A stretch of 64,000 nt of DNA from Thermoproteota archaeon (GTDB lineage Archaea > Korarchaeota > Korarchaeia > Korarchaeales > Korarchaeaceae): NCBI GenBank assembly GCA_027491915.1, contig JAOZGC010000001.1, positions 1 through 64,000 on the forward strand, written 5' to 3'. Made by a program: the position numbers and the translations under genes. Of this stretch, positions 26,066-33,655 are shown one piece after another. Position 1 is the first letter of the stretch. The number at the start of each line of letters is the position of its first letter. Below the pieces are notes generated by a model. It was given only the letters and a program-made list of their open reading frames with translations. It had not been told where the DNA came from and did no database searches.

Positions 26066-27145
26066 ATGTGCCCCGCCGCCCGCGTCAACAGGACCCTCTT
26101 CTCCAGGTTCGCCGCCGAGGCCCTGGGAGAGAGGGGCTCTTGGATCCTGGATCCGGAGGGCGACGTCTCCCTCGTCGTTACCAGGAGGCTCAGGGGGGGC
26201 AGGGGCGCGATGGGCCTCGCCATGATGAGCGGCCCCTCCAGCGGGGAGGTCCTGGAGGCCGCGGTCGCGGTGCCCGCCGAGGGAGGATGGAGGCTGGTTC
26301 CATCATACTGGTCCCTGCTAGGTCTCCTCAATAAGGAGGATGTCGATGAGGCCATATCCGACCCGTCTCGTCACTGGGAGGAGCTGGCCGAGGAGATCTC
26401 GGGGATGGCCCCGGAGCCGATCTGGGGGGGGATCTTCCCCACTCTGGAGGAGGCTGAGCGGGCGATCCTCGATTCCCTCTCCTTCAGGTCCTCCACCGGG
26501 AGGAGATCGGGAGGTCCCGGTTCCGGAATCCTGCAGAAGATCTCGTCCCTGTTGGACGCGGGAACCCTGGAGGACAGGGCCTTCAGCTTCAGCATCCGCT
26601 TCGGCATCCTCCTCGGGTCCTGGACCGCCGGGGACTTCGACAGGAGATTCGAGATAGGACTGGAGATCATGAGGCTGCTGGAGTTGGAGGCCCTCAGATC
26701 CGGCGACCTCCGGGGGAGCGTCCCCAAGGTGGACGAGTTCGTCTTAACCGGGGAGGTCTCGGCGCGAGGAGAGAGGGGGCGGGCGTCGGTCGACCTGGAC
26801 GTCGTGGCGGGGCTCTACTGGATACACCTTGACATGGTCGCCCCCGACCTGGGGGGGAAGCTCGTCCGCCGCAGGTGGCAGGCCGGCCGAGTGAGCCTGA
26901 GCAAGTTCCCGGAGTGGTCCACGCTCCCCGCCCTGCTGCTGGACGGGACCCTGTGGGGGAAGATATCCTCCAAGGCGCTGGGGGCCATAATCTCCAGCCT
27001 GAGGGACAGGTTCTCCGATCTGACGGCCAACGAGGCGGCCCTCGGGTCCGGCAATCCCGGTCTCGGGAGGTTGGTCGGATCTATAGGCGCTCAGGGTGGA
27101 GGGGAGCCGGGAGAGGGAGGAAGATCCGGGGTCTCCCGAAGCTGA
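26066..27145 (+). CDS. Unrecognised 359-residue protein
   Basis: I do not recognise the family. The protein is soluble, with mixed alpha/beta composition and no signal peptide or membrane helix. The N-terminal 110 residues hold several strands (GSWILDPEGDVSLVVTRRL), the middle is helical (about 115-225), and a central strand region is rich in charged residues (VSARGERGRASVDLDVVAGLYWIHLDM around 230-256, split). The tail is Gly/Arg/Ser rich. The ATG at 26066 lies about 32 bp after a T-run TATA-like box at 26028-26038 that overlaps the peptidase stop, so it is likely leaderless. Confidence 0.6.
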   Translation: MCPAARVNRTLFSRFAAEALGERGSWILDPEGDVSLVVTRRLRGGRGAMGLAMMSGPSSGEVLEAAVAVPAEGGWRLVPSYWSLLGLLNKEDVDEAISDPSRHWEELAEEISGMAPEPIWGGIFPTLEEAERAILDSLSFRSSTGRRSGGPGSGILQKISSLLDAGTLEDRAFSFSIRFGILLGSWTAGDFDRRFEIGLEIMRLLELEALRSGDLRGSVPKVDEFVLTGEVSARGERGRASVDLDVVAGLYWIHLDMVAPDLGGKLVRRRWQAGRVSLSKFPEWSTLPALLLDGTLWGKISSKALGAIISSLRDRFSDLTANEAALGSGNPGLGRLVGSIGAQGGGEPGEGGRSGVSRS

Positions 27146-27387
27146 CGCTCGCCTAGACTCTCACCCAGCCCCATCCGGGCCCCAAGGCGTCGCCGCCACG
27201 CGGGACCCCCCCCTCTGTCCAGCTCCGAGTCGATCCGACCGCGCCGAAACGAGAGGAGAACCATTTTAATCGAAGAAACTCCCACCAGGCTTTTTGGTTT
27301 TGGCCCGGGTGGCATCTCCTGCGTTGGGGACAAATTTAAAAAACGGAACTTCCGGACCTTCATGCCCGGACGGCGGAGGTGCGTGTT
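27146..27387. other. Intergenic region with two AT-rich boxes
   Basis: No gene is supported in these 242 bp. Two AT-rich boxes stand out: ATTTTAATCG near 27263-27272 and AAATTTAAAAAACGG near 27331-27345. The second is well placed to drive the AdoMet decarboxylase gene with a leader of about 25 nt. The first could drive a short RNA of under 80 nt, but I see no supporting structure beyond a weak CCACC/GGTGG pairing. Confidence 0.4.
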
Positions 27388-27768
27388 ATGGGGATGGCCT
27401 TCGAGTATCACGTGGTCGGGGAGCTGATGGGGGTCTCCCCGGATAGGCTCTCTGACGTCGACTTCCTGTCCGACGTGTTGGTCAGATCGGTCTCGGAATC
27501 CGGTCTGACCCTGTTCGACGTTTACGTCCATCCCCACGATGGGGGTGGTCTAATCGCAGTGGCGATAATAGGGGAGTCCCACGTGGCAGTGACCACGTGG
27601 CCCGAGATCGGGAGAGCCTCCGTTGAGGTCTCATCCTGCAAGGACGCCGAGAGCACTTGGGAGGTCTTCAGGATGATAAGGGACATGCTCTCCCCAAGGG
27701 AGAGCTACTCCCTGGAGCTCAGGAGCGGGGTGTCCCTAATGGAGCAGGTCAGGGGTGGTCTCTTTTAG
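27388..27768 (+). CDS. speH: S-adenosylmethionine decarboxylase (SpeH type)
   Basis: AdoMet decarboxylase makes decarboxylated SAM for spermidine and other polyamines. It is a pyruvoyl enzyme: the proenzyme cuts itself at Ser in GESHVAVTTWPEIG (about 57-70), and the conserved Cys follows in VEVSSCKDAE. The length (126 residues) fits the small prokaryotic class. I chose the ATG at 27388, nine bases after GGAGGTG; an ATG two codons later is also possible. No other polyamine genes are in the window. Confidence 0.9.
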   Translation: MGMAFEYHVVGELMGVSPDRLSDVDFLSDVLVRSVSESGLTLFDVYVHPHDGGGLIAVAIIGESHVAVTTWPEIGRASVEVSSCKDAESTWEVFRMIRDMLSPRESYSLELRSGVSLMEQVRGGLF

Positions 27769-27788
27769 CTGGGCCCCGCGCCCAGCCC

Positions 27789-28622
27789 TCACCGCCCTGA
27801 CCTAGGTATGAACCTGACGACCCCCATCCCGTGCTGGCGGCCGGATCCCAGCCCCACTATCTCGGCTAGCCTGAGGAGCCTTGCGACCCAGGCGGCCATG
27901 AACTCGTGCTCCTCCTTGGTCCAGGACGGGTGGTCTATTATCTTGTAGTTCGCCCAGCCGACGAACCCCACCAGGTCTCCGCCCTCGAACCTGGCCGGGA
28001 TGACTGTGCATATGCTGTGTCCGGTCTCCACCACGCTCAGATCCGCCCAAGAGGCGATCTCACCCGGGTTGACGTCGTCGGAACCGATAAGCCTGTTCCA
28101 CACCCTCGCCATCCTGGGGAGCATTATCGCGGCTATCGGGAAGAGTCTGCAGTAGGGGGTGCTGGCCCTCCTGAACGACGTTGGCGTCAGGAACCTCAAC
28201 CTGAACGACCTCGGCGGGTTCCTGCCCAGGGGGGGGACTCCCACCTCCCGGGACCTCACCCCGCCGACCTCGAAGACCACGTCCCCCACCCTCATGGAGG
28301 GCTTCCTGCCGAGCCAGGACCTCATTATCTCCGATATCTTGCGGCTGTCGGACGTGATCCTGATCCTCATCTCCATCCCCCTAGTCACCGGGATGGATCT
28401 GTCCCCGCACCCGATCGACGGCCGCTCCCCGTCAAACGGCGGGGTCACGACCAGGTTAGAGTAGGCCCCGGAGGTCTTCAGGCTCCTGGAGGTCAGCGGA
28501 TCCACCGAGTCCAGAGCGTGGAGGAGAATCCTCCTGAAGGGTCCCCCCGATATGGGGAGCTCCCCCTCACCACCCGAGATCAGGATTACCTCCAGCACGT
28601 GGAACGTGAAGTCCCCTTTCAT
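27789..28622 (-). CDS. cas6: Cas6-like CRISPR RNA endonuclease
   Basis: The 277-residue protein has the two-ferredoxin-fold layout of Cas6, which cuts CRISPR repeat RNA. Support comes from the C-terminal glycine-rich loop GLGSGRQHGMGVVRF (257-271), the preceding LVGFVGWANYKI strand, the middle FRLRFLTPTSFRRAST segment typical of Cas6, and an N-terminal RILLHAL helix with His35 as a possible catalytic residue. No other cas gene and no repeat array is in the window, so it is either a satellite Cas6 serving a distant array or a Cas6-fold protein with another RNA job. It shares a TATA-like box (about 28674-28682) with the divergent kinase gene, with a leader holding GAGGAGTGG. Confidence 0.7.
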   Translation of the reverse strand: MKGDFTFHVLEVILISGGEGELPISGGPFRRILLHALDSVDPLTSRSLKTSGAYSNLVVTPPFDGERPSIGCGDRSIPVTRGMEMRIRITSDSRKISEIMRSWLGRKPSMRVGDVVFEVGGVRSREVGVPPLGRNPPRSFRLRFLTPTSFRRASTPYCRLFPIAAIMLPRMARVWNRLIGSDDVNPGEIASWADLSVVETGHSICTVIPARFEGGDLVGFVGWANYKIIDHPSWTKEEHEFMAAWVARLLRLAEIVGLGSGRQHGMGVVRFIPRSGR

Positions 28623-28704
28623 CTCAGACCACTCCTCGGACCGGCATCGGCCCCCCGCGGCCTGATCGGGATCCCTTTTTATCCTGAACCCCTGCCGAGC
28701 CGAG

Positions 28705-29280
28705 ATGTCGGCCGACGTCTACAGGTACATCCTGTTGGTCGGGCTGCCCGGATCGGGGAAGGACGCCGCCGCCGGCCTGATATCCAGGGAGTTCGGTCAC
28801 TTCCCGATAAGGATGAGCGACCTGGTTCGGCTCGAGGTCGAGAAGTCCGGCCTTGAGGTCACTAGGGAGACCCTGAGGGACGTGGGCTCCGCCCTCCGGA
28901 GCAGGATGGGGCCGGCCGCCGTCGCCAAGATGGTCCTCGAGAGGATCAGGTCCCTGGAGGGGGAGGGCGTGGAGAGGTTCGTCGTCAACGGCATAAGGAA
29001 CCCGGAGGAGGTGGACGAGTTCAGGGCCGCCCTGGGAGACGAGGCCGTGGTGGTAGGCCTGGTGGCCCCGAGGAGGGCCAGATTCCTGAGGCTCCTCGGG
29101 AGGGGCCGGGAGGGATTCGACCCGGCCAGCTGGGCGAAGTTCGTCGCGGAGGACCGGGAGGAGATAGAGAGGTTCAACCTGGGAAACGCCCTCGCCCTGG
29201 CCGACGTCTTCGTAAACAACGACTCGGACGTCGAGACCTTCAGGGAGAGGCTGTTCAGGGCCGTCCGGAGGGTCAGCTGA
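28705..29280 (+). CDS. UPF0200-like P-loop kinase (dephospho-CoA kinase related)
   Basis: The 191-residue protein is a P-loop NMP-kinase-fold enzyme: LLVGLPGSGKDAAA (8-21) is the Walker A region, followed by MSDLVRLEVEKSG and VVNGIRNPEEVDEF, the pattern of the archaeal UPF0200 family, related to dephospho-CoA kinase. The real substrate is not known. The ATG lies 27 bp after CTTTTTATCC, so the transcript is probably leaderless. Its 3' end overlaps the convergent radical SAM gene by 8 bp. Confidence 0.8.
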   Translation: MSADVYRYILLVGLPGSGKDAAAGLISREFGHFPIRMSDLVRLEVEKSGLEVTRETLRDVGSALRSRMGPAAVAKMVLERIRSLEGEGVERFVVNGIRNPEEVDEFRAALGDEAVVVGLVAPRRARFLRLLGRGREGFDPASWAKFVAEDREEIERFNLGNALALADVFVNNDSDVETFRERLFRAVRRVS

Positions 29281-30322
29281 CGCTCCTCCACCTGAGCCCC
29301 AACTCTTCGGCCGTCGAGTAGGCGGCGAGCATCTCCTCCGGGTCCGGCCTCCTGGCTATCTCCGGATATCCGCCGGCCCTGTACTCCGGCCGATACTGTC
29401 CCATCACGTTGACGAGGGCCCCGGGCGTGTTCTCGGCCAGCCACCTAAGTATGGGCACCGTGCAGCACCTCACGTGTCCCGGCATCACCAGGTGCCTCAC
29501 CACCATCTCTGGCCAGAACCTATAGGCAGCCGAGATGTTCCTGGAGACTACCTCCCTGTACCTGGGGACTCCACTGTATCTGAGGGCGTGCCCGTCGTCC
29601 CAGTACTTGAAGTCCGGGAGCCACAGGTCGACCACCCCGAGGAGGAGTTCGGTGGCCCTCTCCGACATGTACATGTTGGAGTTCCACACCACCGGGACGC
29701 CCACACGGATCGACCTGAGGGCCCTCAGAATGGAGGGGATGTTGGGCGTCGGCTCCCCCCCGACCAGGTTCACGTTCCTCGCCCCGGCGGCCCTGAGCCT
29801 CCCGGCGATGGAGGCGATCTCCCGGGCCGGGGTCTCCACCCCAGAATCCGGGCTTTGAGATATGTCCCAGTTCTGACAGAAGACGCACCTGAAGTTGCAT
29901 CCCGAGAAGAAGATGGTCCCGGAGGGCGATATTGGGGGCTCCTCGCCCATGTGGATGAAGGCCGAGGCTACCTTGGGAGTCGGCCCCACCCCGCAGACCC
30001 CCCTCTCCCCGCCGGGGCGGTTCACCCCGCAGGACCACTCGCACAGGGAGCACTCCTCGGAGAGCCTCTCGGCGAGCCAGACCTTGAGGTCCAAGAGGCT
30101 GAAATCTACACCCACCTCCCTACCGCCGACCCTCCCGCGCGCCCAGTCCCCCATCAGGCGATCCCTCAGCTCCCCTATCGCCTCTCCGTGGATCTCCCAG
30201 CCATCCTCAACGTCTCTGGGCCTGTCGACCTCGATGGACGAGGCCAACAAGAACTGGGCGTCGGCGCCTCCCTCCGCCACCTCCATGTACCTCGGGATGG
30301 ACTCCCGCACCTCATCCTCCAT
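29273..30322 (-). CDS. Radical SAM protein, PflX/COG1313 type
   Basis: The protein has a radical SAM core with the 4Fe-4S motif CNFRCVFCQNW and the GGEPTPN motif typical of glycyl-radical-activating-like enzymes of COG1313. Before the core lies a second Cys set (CSLCEWSCGVNRPGGERGVCG, split at about 90-110) characteristic of the family. The target is unknown. The ATG at 30322 gives 349 residues; the frame stays open to a TTG at 30364. The minus strand upstream is a highly structured region (30397-30581), which could be a long leader of this gene or a separate RNA. Confidence 0.85.
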   Translation of the reverse strand: MEDEVRESIPRYMEVAEGGADAQFLLASSIEVDRPRDVEDGWEIHGEAIGELRDRLMGDWARGRVGGREVGVDFSLLDLKVWLAERLSEECSLCEWSCGVNRPGGERGVCGVGPTPKVASAFIHMGEEPPISPSGTIFFSGCNFRCVFCQNWDISQSPDSGVETPAREIASIAGRLRAAGARNVNLVGGEPTPNIPSILRALRSIRVGVPVVWNSNMYMSERATELLLGVVDLWLPDFKYWDDGHALRYSGVPRYREVVSRNISAAYRFWPEMVVRHLVMPGHVRCCTVPILRWLAENTPGALVNVMGQYRPEYRAGGYPEIARRPDPEEMLAAYSTAEELGLRWRSVS

Positions 30323-30396
30323 CTCCGTGGGAATGGGATCAGGCCTCCCGGATCCGAGGCGCAACGGCGCACCACCCGAAGATCTCGGGGGAAGGA

Positions 30397-30581
30397 CTCG
30401 GGGGCGGCCCGCGTCCGGACGGCGGACAACCCCGAGGGCCGCCCGGCGGTTCGGAGCTCACCGCATCCCATGCTCCGTGGGCGCGGCGAAGGGGCCGACA
30501 GAGGGCCCCCCTCTCCCCCAAAGGGGGCGAAGGTCGTCAGCCCTCCGAGGACGGCCGAGGCCCCAAGCTCCGCCGGGCGGC
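30397..30581. ncRNA. Candidate structured RNA (strand unresolved)
   Basis: This stretch lies in the largest gene-free gap (about 30323-30682) and is packed with nested inverted repeats. A 16-bp helix with one 5-nt bulge joins 30438-30458 to 30566-30581. Inside it are a GGGGCC/GGCCCC hairpin (30491-30509) and CCCCC-AAA-GGGGG (30515-30527). A separate stem joins 30397-30403 to 30430-30436 around a GTCCG/CGGAC hairpin. A TATA-like AGTTTATTAC on the minus strand at about 30602-30612 would start transcription near 30580, matching the outer helix. I could not match it to RNase P or SRP RNA core motifs. It may be a stable ncRNA or the leader of the radical SAM gene. Confidence 0.45.
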
Positions 30582-30601
30582 GTGCTACCATGGGGATTGC
30601 C

Positions 30602-30612
30602 GGTAATAAACT
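30602..30612 (-). promoter_or_regulatory. TATA-like box before the structured RNA region
   Basis: The minus strand reads AGTTTATTAC, about 26 bp before the edge of the long inverted repeat at 30581. It is the only AT-rich element on that side of the gap. Confidence 0.4.
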
Positions 30613-30682
30613 CTTCGCAGGCGTGGCAAGGTCAAAAAAACTAATATGACCGGGCTGCCCGACCCCCGCCGGTGGTGTCCTC

Positions 30683-31522
30683 CTGCTGCTCGACAGGACC
30701 AGGTTCGGCCCCGCGGGATTCCCCCTGGTGTGCTCCAGGGAATCCGCCTTCTCCTGCCTGAGGGAGATGGGGTTGGATGCCATGGAGTACCAGGCGGTCA
30801 GGGCGGTCCCGAGGAGGCTGGACAGGCTGGCGGCCATCGCCAGGCGTGCCGCCGCCAACGACATAAGGATGAGCCTGCACGGCCCCTACGCCATAAACTT
30901 GGCCTCGAGGGAGGAAAATAAGATTGAGGCCAGCGTGGAGAGGCTAATCGCCGCGGCCAGGGCGGCTGACGCCCTCGGGGCTGGACACGTCACCTTCCAC
31001 CCGGGGTACTACTCCGGCAGGCCCCCAGAGGAGGCCCTGAGGATGGCGATGTCAGCCCTCTCTCGGGCGGTTCGGGAGGCCAGGGACGATGGGATCAGGG
31101 CGGAATTCGGTCCGGAGACCACCGGCAAGCCATCCCAGCTCGGCTCCCTGGACGAGGTCCTCAGGATGGCCGAGGAGGTGGACGGAGTCTGGCCGACCAT
31201 AGACTTCGCCCACATACACGCCAGGGAGGGGAGGTCCATCTCCGGAAGGTCGGACTACGCCAGGATCTTGGACCTCATAGAGGACAGGCTCGGGACCCTG
31301 GACGGCCTGGTGATCCACTTCACGGAGGTGGAGGTCACATCGTCCGGCGTAGGCGAGAGGCGGCACCACGAACTGGGAACCGGGTACGGTCCGCCGTTCG
31401 ATCCCCTGGCCGAGGAGATGGCCTCCAGGGGGGTGAGATGGCTCGTGATATCCGAGAGTCCGAACCTGGAGGCGGACGCCCTGAAGATGAGGGAGGCTTA
31501 CGAGAGGGCGCGGCGCCGATAG
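30683..31522 (+). CDS. Endonuclease IV-like TIM-barrel protein (non-canonical start)
   Basis: This is an AP endonuclease IV / xylose isomerase-like TIM barrel, probably a DNA repair enzyme acting at abasic sites. Motifs include SLHGPYAINLAS, VTFHPGYYSG, AEFGPETTGKPSQLG, TIDFAHIHA and VIHFTEVE, with the metal-binding His, Glu and Asp residues expected. The family's first strand, RFGPAGFPL, is encoded at 30701-30727, upstream of the first ATG/GTG/TTG (GTG 30728). The in-frame stop is at 30647. I therefore place the start at CTG 30683 (or 30686), five bases after GGTGGTG; TATA-like CTAATATG at 30641-30648 would give a short leader. A sequencing error is the alternative. Confidence 0.8.
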   Translation: MLLDRTRFGPAGFPLVCSRESAFSCLREMGLDAMEYQAVRAVPRRLDRLAAIARRAAANDIRMSLHGPYAINLASREENKIEASVERLIAAARAADALGAGHVTFHPGYYSGRPPEEALRMAMSALSRAVREARDDGIRAEFGPETTGKPSQLGSLDEVLRMAEEVDGVWPTIDFAHIHAREGRSISGRSDYARILDLIEDRLGTLDGLVIHFTEVEVTSSGVGERRHHELGTGYGPPFDPLAEEMASRGVRWLVISESPNLEADALKMREAYERARRR

Positions 31523-31583
31523 CCTGGGAACTTTTTTAAATGGGGGCATCCCGTCCAACGGGCCGGGCTCGATCCTCGCTCGC

Positions 31584-31657
31584 GCCCCGGTGGTGTAGCC
31601 CGGCCAGCATAGGAGCCTGTCGAGCTCCAGACCCGGGTTCGAATCCCGGCCGGGGCG
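31584..31657 (+). tRNA. tRNA-Asp (anticodon GTC)
   Basis: The 74-nt sequence folds as a full cloverleaf. The acceptor stem is GCCCCGG/CCGGGGC, the anticodon stem GGAGC/GCTCC encloses loop CTGTCGA with anticodon GTC, and the T arm is CCGGG-TTCGAAT-CCCGG. Position 73 is G, as expected for aspartate. No CCA is encoded and no intron is present. A TTTTTTAAAT box at 31530-31540 is a likely promoter. Confidence 0.95.
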
Positions 31658-31690
31658 CTCTCCCCTTCTGGTTTGCCGGCCGAACCTCCG

Positions 31691-32071
31691 TCAACTCCTC
31701 ATGACCCTGCTCGCCCTGCTCAGGATGAGTCGACCGATGGAGGTCCTCTCCATCCCCCTCTTGACCACCGCGTCCGCCGCCTCCTCCAGCTCCTCCGGCG
31801 TCATGGTTCCCACGACCTCGATCACCATGCTCCTGACGGAGTCGTGCTCCTCTGCGACCAGCAGCAGGTCCTCGTCCGCGTAGGAGAGGCCCTCTCTTAT
31901 CAACTCAGTTACCGGCCCCCTGTAACCCTCCTCGAAGATGAGTTCCGCCGCCTCCTCGAAGTGGAACCTCACGACGGCCCAGAAGTCGGCCGCCTCTGAG
32001 GGGGCATCCGTCTCCCCGGCCATAATCGAGTCCAACCTATATCGGATCTCTTCCCTCATGTCGGAGCCCAT
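31691..32071 (-). CDS. Unrecognised acidic helical protein
   Basis: The 126-residue protein is acidic and mostly helical, with a conserved-looking AADFWAVVRFHFEEAAELIF segment and a basic C-terminus. I do not recognise a family. A TATA box (GCATATAAAAC, 32093-32103) lies about 27 bp before the ATG at 32071, supporting a leaderless gene. It follows the ACT-4VR and KaiC-like genes on the same strand but has its own promoter. Confidence 0.6.
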   Translation of the reverse strand: MGSDMREEIRYRLDSIMAGETDAPSEAADFWAVVRFHFEEAAELIFEEGYRGPVTELIREGLSYADEDLLLVAEEHDSVRSMVIEVVGTMTPEELEEAADAVVKRGMERTSIGRLILSRASRVMRS

Positions 32072-32114
32072 CGTCCCGACTTCCGCGGCACGGCATATAA
32101 AACGCCGGCCGCGA

Positions 32115-32909
32115 TCAGGCGAGCTTTATCGCGCGCACCCTGATCTCGTCGTACTCGTCCCCGGAGACGATGCACTTGGTCTCTTCCGCTATGGTGGGCT
32201 CTCCGAAGACTCCTCCTATGAATCCGGCCAGGACCCCCCTTATGTACTGGCTGTAGGGTCCCCTGGCTCCCCTGATCTTCCCCATCTCGCATTCCAAGGA
32301 GCCGGTTATCCTGACGGTGGCCCTCTCATCCCCCTCGTCGTACTCTACCAGCTCGAAGGATCTGATCCAGTTCATGGCCCTTATTATGGAGAGGGCGGCC
32401 TCCACGAGATCCCTGCCCCTCAACCCCGTCTTCTCCTCCCAGAAGGGTTGAACCGCGTTCCCCGCACCGTACCCCATGTGGTACAGGAAGGCCTCCCCCG
32501 CCGCGCCCCACTGAGACCTGACCGATTCGAGCAGCCTGTAGAACCACTCCCACCTCATCACCGAGGCGGGCATCCCCAACACCGTGAATCCGGGGCTCAG
32601 GTCGTTGATCACGATGCCGCCGGCCCTCATCCCGCCGACGTCCACCTCGACGACCCCGGGGGTGGACCTCAACTTCCCCAGCAGGTCGACCAGGTCCATC
32701 CTTACCTCGGACAGGTCGGCGAAGAACACCCACTCCCCCTCGTCCTCCCCAGGTTCGGCCGAGTGGGCGCCGTTCAGCACGTTAACCCCGGCCTCCTGGA
32801 GGATCGAGGCCACCTCCGCTATCGCCCCGGGCCTGTTCACCATCCTGACCCTGAAGGCCCTCACGTCCCTCAATCCCTTGCCTCTCGCCAGCAGCGGGAA
32901 CTCCACCAA
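32115..32909 (-). CDS. ACT domain fused to 4-vinyl-reductase (V4R) sensor domain
   Basis: The 264-residue protein has an N-terminal ACT domain (about 15-95: VRMVNRPGAIAEVASILQEAGVNV), a ligand-binding fold often used to sense amino acids, and a C-terminal V4R domain (about 115-262: LYHMGYGAGNAVQPFWEE ... CEMGKIRG ... GFIGGVFGEPTIAEETKC), a small-molecule-binding fold. The combination suggests a ligand sensor. It starts with TTG at 32909, six bases after the KaiC-like gene, with GGTGAGG upstream, so both are one operon. The ligand and output are unknown. Confidence 0.8.
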   Translation of the reverse strand: MVEFPLLARGKGLRDVRAFRVRMVNRPGAIAEVASILQEAGVNVLNGAHSAEPGEDEGEWVFFADLSEVRMDLVDLLGKLRSTPGVVEVDVGGMRAGGIVINDLSPGFTVLGMPASVMRWEWFYRLLESVRSQWGAAGEAFLYHMGYGAGNAVQPFWEEKTGLRGRDLVEAALSIIRAMNWIRSFELVEYDEGDERATVRITGSLECEMGKIRGARGPYSQYIRGVLAGFIGGVFGEPTIAEETKCIVSGDEYDEIRVRAIKLA

Positions 32910-32915
32910 CGGCCC

Positions 32916-33608
32916 TCACCTCATGGGCCCTATTACCTCGAATCCGCGTTCCGTTATGGCCACCCTGTAGTACTCCCTCCTGTGGTCGGAGAGCCTGAGC
33001 TTGACCACCGTCATCCTAGTCACCAGGCCTCCCCCCGACGGGACGTGCTCCAATATAATCAGCCCGTCCGCCACGAATTCCTCCACCCCGACGCCCGCGG
33101 CCCCCCCGAGCATGGGTATCTCGGAGAGGAATATCCCCAGCATCTCCCTGTTGTGGACCATCCTCGCCAGCGTAACCACGACGGACCTTACCTCCCTGGG
33201 AGTCAGGAACTGTGTGAGGGCAGATATGCTGTCGACCACCAGGACCCTGGGGCTGAAGACCTCCACCTCCCCGAATATCCTCTCCAGGACCCTCTTGGTG
33301 TAGACCGGGTCGCCCACCCCCGGGGGAAGCTCCTCGAACCTGACCATCCCCTCCCTCTCGTACTCACCAAAATCCATGTTCAGGGTCCTGAAGAACAGCT
33401 TTATGTGCTCGGCGGGATCGGTCAGGGTCAGGTAGACCGCCTTCTCGCCGCGGCTCACCGCCCGATAGGCGATCTGCCCGGCCAGGGTGGTCTTCCCCGT
33501 GCCGGGATGACCCGCCACCAGGAGCACGGTGGGCAGGGGGATCCCCCCGCCGAGGACCTCGTCTAGACCGGGCACCCCGGTGGAGAACCTCGGGATCTGA
33601 GAACCCAT
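32916..33608 (-). CDS. KaiC/RadA-like single-domain ATPase
   Basis: The 230-residue protein is a RecA-superfamily ATPase of the archaeal KaiC-like type, with the FSTGVPGLDEVLGGGIP entry motif, Walker A GHPGTGKTT (33-41) and Walker B VLVVDSISAL. Such single KaiC domains are common in archaea and are thought to work in signalling. I chose the ATG at 33608 because GGAGGATG precedes it; a TATA-like CATTTTTTAAATG lies at 33638-33650. It forms an operon with the ACT-V4R protein, and a degenerate paralogue lies directly upstream. Confidence 0.88.
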   Translation of the reverse strand: MGSQIPRFSTGVPGLDEVLGGGIPLPTVLLVAGHPGTGKTTLAGQIAYRAVSRGEKAVYLTLTDPAEHIKLFFRTLNMDFGEYEREGMVRFEELPPGVGDPVYTKRVLERIFGEVEVFSPRVLVVDSISALTQFLTPREVRSVVVTLARMVHNREMLGIFLSEIPMLGGAAGVGVEEFVADGLIILEHVPSGGGLVTRMTVVKLRLSDHRREYYRVAITERGFEVIGPMR

Positions 33609-33655
33609 GGCATCCTCCGGGAGCTCCGGTCTCCACATTTAAAAAATGACGACGC

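Noticed and set aside
27700-28700. CRISPR repeats beside the Cas6-like gene
   Set aside because: No regularly spaced direct repeats of 20-40 bp were seen here or elsewhere in the window.
30175-30864. Minus-strand open frame of 229 codons across the structured gap
   Set aside because: It has no domain, unusual composition, and overlaps the radical SAM gene in another frame and the endonuclease IV-like gene antisense. The inverted repeats explain the region better.
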